From an uncultured bacterium (GTDB lineage Bacteria > Pseudomonadota > Alphaproteobacteria > Rhodospirillales > Rhodospirillaceae), in assembly GCA_903896775.1 (NCBI GenBank), contig CAITZE010000356.1, forward strand, positions 1 to 5,913: DNA of 5,913 nt, written 5' to 3'. The translations under genes were made by a program, and so were the position numbers. A model generated the notes under the pieces. That model ran no database searches, was not told the origin of the DNA, and saw only the letters and a program-made list of their open reading frames with translations. Below, piece by piece: positions 1-5,913 of the stretch. Within the stretch, counting starts at the first letter, position 1. Each line of letters opens with the position of its first letter.

Positions 1-1
1 C

Positions 2-598
<597 letters not shown>

Positions 599-604
599 GG
601 GGCG

Positions 605-609
605 CCCTC
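605..609 (-). promoter_or_regulatory. Ribosome binding site of the ABC ATPase
   Basis: GAGGG on the minus strand lies 6 bases before the ATG at 598. It decides between this start and the in-frame ATG five codons further in. Confidence 0.6.
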
Positions 610-624
610 GGCTGTCGGGGCCTG

Positions 625-654
625 AAGCTACAAGGCCCGAGCCCTATCCCTCAA
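625..654 (-). promoter_or_regulatory. Probable sigma-70-type promoter of the ABC ATPase gene
   Basis: On the minus strand, TTGAGG (649-654) is followed after 18 bases by TAGCTT (625-630). This is a reasonable alphaproteobacterial -35/-10 pair and its -10 is identical to the one proposed for lysS. Transcription would start near 618, giving a leader of about 20 bases that includes the ribosome binding site. The -35 matches only TTGA of the consensus, so this is a sequence-based guess. If correct, the ABC gene can be expressed independently of lysS upstream. Confidence 0.45.
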
Positions 655-676
655 GCGAAGAATGTATGTTCTTCGC
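655..676. promoter_or_regulatory. Perfect palindrome abutting the ABC gene -35, candidate operator
   Basis: GCGAAGAA (655-662) and TTCTTCGC (669-676) are perfect inverted copies separated by 6 bases. The palindrome touches the proposed -35 of the ABC gene (649-654), a usual position for a dimeric regulator. As RNA from the minus strand it would form a hairpin 35 bases after the lysS stop codon, but no T-run follows it, so it is a poor intrinsic terminator. It could still stabilise the lysS mRNA end. No regulator gene is in view to assign. Confidence 0.4.
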
Positions 677-710
677 GCAAGGCTGCATCACGAATGCGCT
701 AGAGTTAACC

Positions 711-2306
711 TCAGGCCGCCAGATCTTCCCCAGCGATGGCACGATCCAGAAGCGCGATGCTTTCCTTCACGCCATAAAGCGCGATGAAAGACCCCATGCG
801 CGGGCCCTGATCCTGGCCTAATAGCACCTGGTACAGACCCTGGAACCAATCGCGCAATGACGGATAAACACCCGCATGATGTTTGCCGATCTCAAACGCC
901 AACGTCTGGAGATTCTCCGGCGTCGGTTCGCCGGTGAAATCCTTCAGCGCATCGCGCAGCTCGATGAACGCTGGCAACTCGGCCTCGGACGCCTTGCGGT
1001 ACTTTTTCGCCGGCACGACGAAGTCCTGATAATAGGCAACCGCGTAACGCACCAAGCGATCCAAGAGCGGCGCGCTTTCGGGGGTCGCGCCCTTCACGGC
1101 GCGCGAGATATAATGCCATACCACGGCGGGCTCTTTGGCTTCGCAGGCGCTAGCAAGATTGAGCAACATGCCGAAGCTGAGACTCAGCGTATCCTGCTGC
1201 GGCTTGCCGTTGTGAATATGCCAGACCGGATTATTGAGTTTGGCCTCGTCGGTCTCGGCCGGGAACTTCGCCAGGAAATCCAAATACTCGTCGACGGTCT
1301 TGGGGATCACGTCGAAGAACAAACGCTTCGCCGTCTTGGGCTTCTGGAACATATAAAGCGCCAGGCTTTCCGGCGGCGCATACTTCAGCCAGTCCTCCAC
1401 CGACAGGCCGTTGCCTTTGGACTTGGAAATCTTCTGGCCTTCCTGATCGAGGAACAACTCGTAGGTCAGGTTGGTCGGCGGCACGCCGCCGAGGATGCGG
1501 CAGATGCGGCTCGAGAGCTTCACAGAGTCGATAAGGTCCTTGCCGGACATTTCGTAGTCGACGCCCAGCGCATACCAGCGCATGGCCCAATCGCATTTCC
1601 ATTGCAGCTTGCAATGCCCGCCGGTAACCGGCGTGGTGATGTCGGCGCCGTTCTCGTCCTTGTAGGTCACAGTCCCCGCGGCGAGATCGCGCGCGATGAT
1701 CGGCACCTGCAGCACGATACCTGTTTTGGGATCCAGCGGCAGGAACGGCGAATAGGTGGCCCGGCGCTCAGGACCCAGGGTCGGCAGAATGACGTCGATG
1801 ACTTCGTCGTATTTTTCGAGAACGCGCAGCAGGGCCTTGTCGAAGATGCCGGCTTGATAGGCCGCCGTGGCACTTTTGAATTCGTATTCGAAACCGAAGG
1901 AATCCAAAAAAGCCCGAAGACGGGCATTATTGTGGTGGCCGAAGCTTTCATGCGTACCGAAGGGATCAGGAATGCTGGTCAGCGGCTTGCCGAGATGCGG
2001 CGCGATCAGCTCCTTGTTCGGCACGTTATCGGGGACTTTGCGCAAGCCGTCCATGTCGTCGGAGAACGTGAACAGGCGCGTTTTCACGCCCGGGTTCAGC
2101 GCCTCAAACGCACGGCGCACCATGGTCGTGCGCACCACTTCGCCGAAGGTGCCGATGTGAGGAAGTCCCGATGGTCCGTAACCGGTCTGAAACAATACAT
2201 AGCCTTTAGCCGGCACTTCGCCTTTCAGGCGTTCGTCCCACAGGCTGCGGGCCTCGGCGAAAGGCCAGGCATTGCTGTGACGGGCAAGGGCGGAAAGGTC
2301 AGTCAT
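711..2306 (-). CDS. lysS: Lysyl-tRNA synthetase, class I (archaeal type)
   Basis: This cytoplasmic enzyme attaches lysine to tRNA-Lys using ATP. It belongs to the class I form (LysRS1), unrelated in fold to the usual bacterial class II enzyme. The 531-residue protein is complete and of normal family length. The class I HIGH motif appears as PSGLPHIGT (45-53) and the KMSKS motif as KISKSKGN (292-299). Other family-typical stretches are WKCDWAMRW (236-244) and YEMSGKD (251-257) in the catalytic domain. The part after about residue 350 should be the helical anticodon-binding region. The ATG at 2306 begins a plausible N-terminus, although no strong ribosome binding site precedes it (GGCACCCC just before the ATG). 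The stop TGA is at 711-713. The gene is divergent from the hydrolase operon and has its own likely promoter. Class I LysRS is found in most archaea and in some bacteria, including alphaproteobacteria, so its presence fits the host and need not mean recent transfer. Confidence 0.96.
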   Translation of the reverse strand: MTDLSALARHSNAWPFAEARSLWDERLKGEVPAKGYVLFQTGYGPSGLPHIGTFGEVVRTTMVRRAFEALNPGVKTRLFTFSDDMDGLRKVPDNVPNKELIAPHLGKPLTSIPDPFGTHESFGHHNNARLRAFLDSFGFEYEFKSATAAYQAGIFDKALLRVLEKYDEVIDVILPTLGPERRATYSPFLPLDPKTGIVLQVPIIARDLAAGTVTYKDENGADITTPVTGGHCKLQWKCDWAMRWYALGVDYEMSGKDLIDSVKLSSRICRILGGVPPTNLTYELFLDQEGQKISKSKGNGLSVEDWLKYAPPESLALYMFQKPKTAKRLFFDVIPKTVDEYLDFLAKFPAETDEAKLNNPVWHIHNGKPQQDTLSLSFGMLLNLASACEAKEPAVVWHYISRAVKGATPESAPLLDRLVRYAVAYYQDFVVPAKKYRKASEAELPAFIELRDALKDFTGEPTPENLQTLAFEIGKHHAGVYPSLRDWFQGLYQVLLGQDQGPRMGSFIALYGVKESIALLDRAIAGEDLAA

Positions 2307-2373
2307 GGGGTGCCGAAGTTGCGAAAAGCCAAAGGGTTAGCCCATATCCGAAGGTGGAGGGCTGCGAGGCGGC

Positions 2374-2402
2374 AAGCTAGGTGGCCCGCCCCCGGGGGTC
2401 AA
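2374..2402 (-). promoter_or_regulatory. Probable sigma-70-type promoter of lysS
   Basis: On the minus strand, TTGACC (2397-2402) and TAGCTT (2374-2379) are separated by exactly 17 bases. This is a good match to the TTGAC-type promoters of alphaproteobacteria. Transcription would start near 2367, leaving a leader of about 60 bases before the ATG at 2306. I found no T-box, attenuator peptide or recognised riboswitch in that leader. The rest of the divergent gap (2403-2526) holds no promoter for the hydrolase that I can name with confidence. Confidence 0.55.
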
Positions 2403-2526
2403 GGCCGGGCTTAAAAAGGCCCAATCCCAGGCATGCGGACACATCGCCGCTGTCTCTGAACTTTCGCAGTTAGACGTTGCATTCTAAGGGTAGATTCGTC
2501 TTTCTTATGACGCTTCTGATGACCTC

Positions 2527-3528
2527 ATGAACACCCTCCCAAACACCTTCGCACCGGCAAATCTGTTGTCATCACCATCGACACTTTCAGCCCGGTTCCT
2601 GGAGCCGGCCGGTATGCGCTGGGGGCGGTTCCCGGCCGAGGGCGGCGCGTCTTTGCGCTGGGCGCATCTCGCCGCGCAGCCAAGTAGCCGCCCGCCCGTC
2701 AATTGCGTCCTGGTCGGCGGCTTTTCCGAGTTCATCGAGAAATACTTCGAGACTATCCGCGATCTCACTGCGCGCGGCATCAATGTCTGGTGTCTGGATT
2801 GGCGTGGCCAAGGCGGGTCCGAGCGTGACCCTTCATTGCCGACGCGGCCCCTCGCCCGTGATTTCGAGCGCGACGCGCGCGATCTCACCGCCTTCACCGA
2901 AGCCATGCTGCCGAAGGATCAATGCAGGCTATTGGTGGCGCATTCCATGGGCGGGGCCATCGCGCTGCTGGCCTTGCATCACAAAGCCGATCTCGTAAAC
3001 GCTGCCATTCTTTCCGCACCGATGCTGAAGATCGAAACCGGCGTGCCGCGTTTCGTCGCCTGGGGTCTCGCGTGGTTTATGACGACCATCGGATTCAAAC
3101 GCATGTTCGTGCCCGGCGCTCATCCATGGACCTACGACGAGCGCCTCTCGCCCGAAACCAGCCCCACCTCCAACGATCCCGAACGCTGCCTGATTCAGCG
3201 CACGTGGTTCGATTCCCAGCCGCGCTTGCGCGTCGATGGACCCACTTACGGCTGGCTTTACGCGTCCCTGCGCATGACCCGGAATTTCAGCACGCCCGGC
3301 TATCTTGAAAAAATCACCATCCCGGTTCTGCTGGGAAGTGCGGGCCGCGAGCGTTTCGTCAATCCGCGCAAACATCGGCGTGCGGCGATATATATGCCGG
3401 ATTGCCGCCTGGTGGAGTTCCCCACCGCGAAGCACGAACTGTTCATGGAAGCCGATAGTTATCGCGACGCGTGGTTCGCCGAAATCGATGCCTTTATCGG
3501 CACGCATATCTACGGTGAAGGCACATGA
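2527..3528 (+). CDS. Alpha/beta hydrolase, lysophospholipase L2 (PldB)-like
   Basis: This is a serine hydrolase of the alpha/beta fold, in the PldB / serine aminopeptidase S33 (Hydrolase_4) group. The family cleaves ester bonds, often in lysophospholipids or monoacylglycerols; the real substrate is unknown. In the 333 residues, VGGFSEFIEKY (63-73) and LDWRGQGGSER (90-100) are the family-typical oxyanion and strand regions. The nucleophile elbow is AHSMGG (138-143) with Ser140, where GHSMGG is more usual. The catalytic His is probably His303 in AKHELFME. The acid position, in GRERFV (273-278), holds Glu275 rather than Asp. I see no signal peptide or membrane segment, so it is probably cytoplasmic. 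ATG 2527 is the most upstream start in this frame (stop at 2491) but lacks a clear ribosome binding site. ATG 2614 (Met30), with GGAG nine bases upstream, is an alternative. The stop overlaps the glucosidase start, so the two form an operon. Confidence 0.88.
   Translation: MNTLPNTFAPANLLSSPSTLSARFLEPAGMRWGRFPAEGGASLRWAHLAAQPSSRPPVNCVLVGGFSEFIEKYFETIRDLTARGINVWCLDWRGQGGSERDPSLPTRPLARDFERDARDLTAFTEAMLPKDQCRLLVAHSMGGAIALLALHHKADLVNAAILSAPMLKIETGVPRFVAWGLAWFMTTIGFKRMFVPGAHPWTYDERLSPETSPTSNDPERCLIQRTWFDSQPRLRVDGPTYGWLYASLRMTRNFSTPGYLEKITIPVLLGSAGRERFVNPRKHRRAAIYMPDCRLVEFPTAKHELFMEADSYRDAWFAEIDAFIGTHIYGEGT
3514..3521 (+). promoter_or_regulatory. Ribosome binding site of the glucosidase, inside the hydrolase gene
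   Basis: GGTGAAGG lies within the last codons of the hydrolase, with GGTGA 6 bases before the ATG at 3525. Together with the ATGA stop/start overlap it supports the 3525 start and translational coupling. Confidence 0.6.
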
Positions 3529-5174
3529 GCACCGCGTCGGAACCGCAGGACATCGACGGTTTCGCCTGGTGGCAGCGCGGCGTCATCTATCAGATCTATC
3601 CCCGCTCGTTCCAAGACAGTAACGGTGACGGCGTCGGCGATCTCGCCGGCATCACGCAGCGTCTCGATTACTTGCGCTGGCTGGGCGTGGACGCGATTTG
3701 GCTGTCGCCGGTTTACACGTCGCCCATGGCCGACTTCGGCTACGACGTCAGCGATTACACCGGCATCGATCCGCTGTTCGGCACGCTGGCCGACTTCGAC
3801 CATCTGCTGGCCGAGGTTCATCGTCGCGGCATGAAGCTGATCATGGATTTCGTGCCCAACCACACATCGGACCAGCATCCGTGGTTTCTGGAAGCGCGCG
3901 CCTCGATAGATAATCCCAAACGCGATTGGTACATCTGGCACGATCCCGCGCCCAATGCCAAAGGTGAAATGGGGCCGCCCAATAACTGGCTATCGGAATT
4001 CGGCGGCGCGGCGTGGACGCGCGACGATGCAACCGGCCAGTATTATTATCACGCTTATCTGCCACAGCAGCCGGACCTTAACTGGCGCAACCCGGATGTG
4101 CGCATCGCGGTGCATAACGCCATGCGCTTTTGGTTCGCGCGCGGCGTCGATGGTTTCCGCCTCGACACCATCCATCATTTGTTTGAAGACGACGCTTTCC
4201 GCGACAACCCGCCCAATCCCGATTTCCGCGAAGGCGATTCACCGACGCTGACTTTCGCGCGTGTGCATCAAGTGGACTTGCCCGACGTGCAGGATGTGTT
4301 GGCTGGGTTCCGCCGCCTCGCCGATTCATATGATGCACGTGTGCTGGTGGGCGAAGCCTATTTGCCGCTCGAAAAAGTCATGGCTTACTACGGCACGCCC
4401 GCCCGCCCCGGCGTCCATTTGCCGTTCAATTTCCACCTGATCGGCGCGGCGTGGAAAGCGTCTTTCATCGCCGATCTCATCGCGCAATACGATGGCCTGT
4501 TGCCGCCGGGCTGCTGGCCCAATTGGGTTCTCGGCAATCACGACCGTGCGCGCATCGCGACCCGTGTCGAGCCCGCCAATGCGCCACTGGCCGCCATGTT
4601 GTTGCTGACTTTGCGCGGCACGCCGACACTTTATTATGGCGACGAGCTGGGCCTGACCGATGTGAAGATCCCGCCGGAGCGCGTGCAAGATCCATGGGAG
4701 CTGCGTGTGCCGGGCTTCGGTTTCGGCCGCGATCCTGTGCGCACGCCGATGCCCTGGGAAAACACCGCCGCCGGTGGCTTCACCGCAGGCGAACCGTGGC
4801 TGCCGTTGAACGATGATCTCGCCCACAAAAATGTCGAAAGCCAACGCGCCGACGCTAAATCCTTATTGCGCTTCGTGCGCGATATGATTGCGCTCCGGCG
4901 GCGCACGCCGGCTCTGGCCGTCGGCGGTTACGGCATCATAGAAAGCCGCGGCGAAGTGCTGGTCTATGAACGCCTGTGGGGCGGCCAGCGCCTGACGGTT
5001 TTCCTCAACTTCGCCGGCACCACGGTTTACACGCCCCTCGCGCAAGGGAACGTTCTGCTCTCTACCATCGCCGACCGCACAGGCGAAACCGTCAGCAATC
5101 TCTTGTGCTTGAGGCCCCACGAAGGGATCGTCCTCGACACGCCGCAGCAGTCTGAAAGCGACGAAAATATCTAA
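3525..5174 (+). CDS. GH13 alpha-glucosidase (maltase / oligo-1,6-glucosidase type)
   Basis: This enzyme removes glucose from the non-reducing ends of maltose- or isomaltose-type oligosaccharides with retention of configuration. The 549-residue protein is a full-length GH13 (beta/alpha)8 enzyme of the oligo-1,6-glucosidase group. Visible motifs are the calcium-site-like loop DSNGDGVGDL (31-40), DFVPNHT (108-114), QPDLNW (182-187), GFRLDT (210-215) with nucleophile Asp214, LVGEAY (274-279) with acid/base Glu277, and GNHD (337-340) with the transition-state Asp340. All three catalytic acids are present. A beta-sandwich domain C should fill the end, from about residue 460. Thr215 directly follows the nucleophile; in this family Thr there goes with alpha-1,4 preference and Val with alpha-1,6, so a maltase-like activity is my inference. 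There is no signal peptide, so it is likely cytoplasmic and acts on imported sugars. It overlaps the hydrolase by 4 bases. No sugar transporter or LacI regulator is in view. Confidence 0.95.
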   Translation: MSTASEPQDIDGFAWWQRGVIYQIYPRSFQDSNGDGVGDLAGITQRLDYLRWLGVDAIWLSPVYTSPMADFGYDVSDYTGIDPLFGTLADFDHLLAEVHRRGMKLIMDFVPNHTSDQHPWFLEARASIDNPKRDWYIWHDPAPNAKGEMGPPNNWLSEFGGAAWTRDDATGQYYYHAYLPQQPDLNWRNPDVRIAVHNAMRFWFARGVDGFRLDTIHHLFEDDAFRDNPPNPDFREGDSPTLTFARVHQVDLPDVQDVLAGFRRLADSYDARVLVGEAYLPLEKVMAYYGTPARPGVHLPFNFHLIGAAWKASFIADLIAQYDGLLPPGCWPNWVLGNHDRARIATRVEPANAPLAAMLLLTLRGTPTLYYGDELGLTDVKIPPERVQDPWELRVPGFGFGRDPVRTPMPWENTAAGGFTAGEPWLPLNDDLAHKNVESQRADAKSLLRFVRDMIALRRRTPALAVGGYGIIESRGEVLVYERLWGGQRLTVFLNFAGTTVYTPLAQGNVLLSTIADRTGETVSNLLCLRPHEGIVLDTPQQSESDENI

Positions 5175-5267
5175 GTCATCCTTGGCCCCCATCTTTGTTT
5201 TAGGGGCCGAAGATCCAGGAGTATCGTGCTCTGGATTCTCGGCCTCCTATCGGAGGCCAAGAATGAC
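5175..5267. repeat. Nested palindromic element, REP/MITE-like, 93 bp
   Basis: The element starts at the base after the glucosidase TAA. Its ends, GTCATCCTTGGCCCCC (5175-5190) and GGAGGCCAAGAATGAC (5252-5267), are inverted copies matching at 14 of 16 positions. Inside are three further pairings: GGCCCC/GGGGCC (5184-5189 with 5203-5208), a 14-base pair of arms with 2 mismatches (5205-5218 with 5231-5244), and 13-base arms with 1 mismatch around a TATC loop (5235-5247 with 5252-5264). The arms share bases, so the folds are alternatives. GTCAT...ATGAC-bounded palindromes are, from memory, typical dispersed intergenic repeats of alphaproteobacteria. As RNA it could protect or end the operon transcript, but no T-run follows. 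I see no convincing target duplication and no second copy in this window. Confidence 0.65.
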
Positions 5268-5315
5268 AATAGGAACACGGTAGATTTCTTGCTTCGCTAA
5301 CTTGCTTCATGGGCG

Positions 5316-5338
5316 ATCTGCGGTTACAGGTCGCAGAT
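5316..5338 (+). promoter_or_regulatory. Hairpin touching the start codon of the helicase gene
   Basis: ATCTGCG (5316-5322) and CGCAGAT (5332-5338) are perfect inverted copies around the 9-base loop GTTACAGGT. The last stem base is directly followed by the ATG at 5339. The loop carries AGG, the only ribosome-binding-like sequence near this start, 8 bases from the ATG. The hairpin could therefore present or mask the initiation site. Seven base pairs may also arise by chance. Confidence 0.35.
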
Positions 5339-5913
5339 ATGAACGTCGTTGTTCCCCCCACCCCGCGCCGCATTCTCATGCCCGACGTGCCCATCGTAGC
5401 GGCCGATTGGACCATGGCGGCGGTGTTGAATCCGGGCGGCGAGATCACCGTCAAACCTGGGAAATCCATCAGCCAGCGCATCGCCGCCGCGCGGCCCATC
5501 GTGTGCCATTTGCCGGCCACAGCAGCGCGCCTCAAGACCGAGCGTTTTCCGTCTTACGATGTGCTGGAGTTGTTCGCGTTCGTACGCCCGGCGATATTTT
5601 GTCTGCCGACCATCGCGGGGCTTGCGCAAGCGCTTGGCCTGCCTGCGCCAGCCGCGCTGGAAGATCGCCCGCTGGCGCTTTTGCAAGCCGCGAAGGCTTT
5701 GCTGAGTGAACTCGCCAGCTTGCACGATCTCGAAGCCAAGCCGCTGGCCGAGATCGCCAGCGCCATGACGCGCGGCGGCTGGTCATGGGGCATGAGTGTG
5801 TTGTCGGCGCTCGGCGGCGATCCCAACACCGCCAAAGGCTTCGGCCCCGCCGCAGGCTTGCGCGTGTGGATGCGATTGCCGGAATGGCAGGAACGCCCGC
5901 CGCCGGCCCCGCC
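5339..5913 (+). CDS. Probable DinG-like ATP-dependent DNA helicase, N-terminal part (partial)
   Basis: An open frame runs from the ATG at 5339 to the window end without a stop, giving 191 complete codons. The stretches YDVLELFAFVRPAIFCLPT (about residues 75-93) and AAGLRVWMRLPEWQERPPP (about 169-187) resemble, from memory, the N-terminal region of alphaproteobacterial COG1199 (DinG/Rad3-like, superfamily 2) helicases. Such proteins unwind DNA in repair or replication-conflict clearing. The ATPase motifs lie further along and are not in the window, so the function rests on this N-terminal resemblance alone. An in-frame ATG at 5309 could add ten residues but has no ribosome binding site; ATG 5339 has AGG 8 bases upstream. 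Another Met at residue 14 (5378) is also possible. The 93-bp palindrome separates the gene from the glucosidase, and it probably has its own promoter. I could not identify one, nor a GTTC-N7-GTTC type LexA box. Confidence 0.7.
   Translation, partial: MNVVVPPTPRRILMPDVPIVAADWTMAAVLNPGGEITVKPGKSISQRIAAARPIVCHLPATAARLKTERFPSYDVLELFAFVRPAIFCLPTIAGLAQALGLPAPAALEDRPLALLQAAKALLSELASLHDLEAKPLAEIASAMTRGGWSWGMSVLSALGGDPNTAKGFGPAAGLRVWMRLPEWQERPPPAP

Noticed and set aside
655..676. Rho-independent terminator for lysS
   Set aside because: The stem is good, but on the minus strand it is followed by TTGAGGG instead of a T-run.
876..2414. A 512-codon open frame on the plus strand, antisense to lysS
   Set aside because: It covers most of lysS on the opposite strand, its translation resembles no family I know, and long antisense frames are expected in GC-rich genes with biased third positions. 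The lysS reading is unambiguous.
2458..2481. EcfG-type stress promoter (GGAAC ... CGTT) upstream of the hydrolase
   Set aside because: A GAAC and a GTT are present, but they are only about 14 bases apart and the leading G is missing, so the spacing does not fit.
5175..5267. tRNA-like or intrinsic terminator reading of the hairpin cluster
   Set aside because: Length and hairpin count recall a cloverleaf, but there is no TTC-type T-loop, no CCA-compatible acceptor stem and no proper anticodon arm. No T-run follows any of the stems on either strand.
5288..5308. Direct repeat CTTGCTTC (5288-5295 and 5301-5308)
   Set aside because: Two 8-bp copies 13 bp apart in a short gap are weak evidence. 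They match no regulator site that I know and do not form an array.
5273..5354. LexA (SOS) box for the DinG-like gene
   Set aside because: GAAC and GTTC tetramers occur (5273-5276, 5342-5345, 5352-5355), but none pair as the direct GTTC-N7-GTTC or GAAC-N7-GAAC repeat used in alphaproteobacteria. The GAAC-N6-GTTC at 5342-5355 is inverted and lies inside the coding region.

Overview
The window reads as chromosomal DNA of a fairly GC-rich alphaproteobacterium. Three things point there: a class I (archaeal-type) lysyl-tRNA synthetase, which is common in that class; TTGAc-type -35 boxes paired with a TAGCTT -10; and the N-terminus of a helicase that resembles the DinG-like proteins of alphaproteobacteria. 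No phage, transposase, CRISPR, tRNA or rRNA gene is visible.

Layout. A YadG-type ABC transporter ATPase runs leftward off the window edge (2-598, minus). Its 112-bp upstream gap holds a likely promoter and, directly against the -35, a perfect 8-bp-arm palindrome. Next is a complete class I lysyl-tRNA synthetase (711-2306, minus). A 220-bp divergent gap with a good lysS promoter separates it from a rightward two-gene unit: a PldB-like alpha/beta hydrolase (2527-3528) and a GH13 alpha-glucosidase (3525-5174), which overlap by 4 bases (ATGA). Directly after the glucosidase stop codon is a 93-bp nested palindromic element (5175-5267). The N-terminal part of a probable DinG-like DNA helicase follows (from 5339, running off the right edge), with a small hairpin touching its start codon.

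How the genes relate. The hydrolase and glucosidase are almost certainly co-transcribed and translationally coupled, but their sequences do not show a shared pathway. The ABC ATPase has its own apparent promoter and may be controlled separately from lysS. The lysS and helicase genes are housekeeping or repair functions. I do not see a new multi-gene system here. The least ordinary sequences are non-coding: the 93-bp nested palindrome, the palindrome upstream of the ABC gene, and the hairpin at the helicase start.
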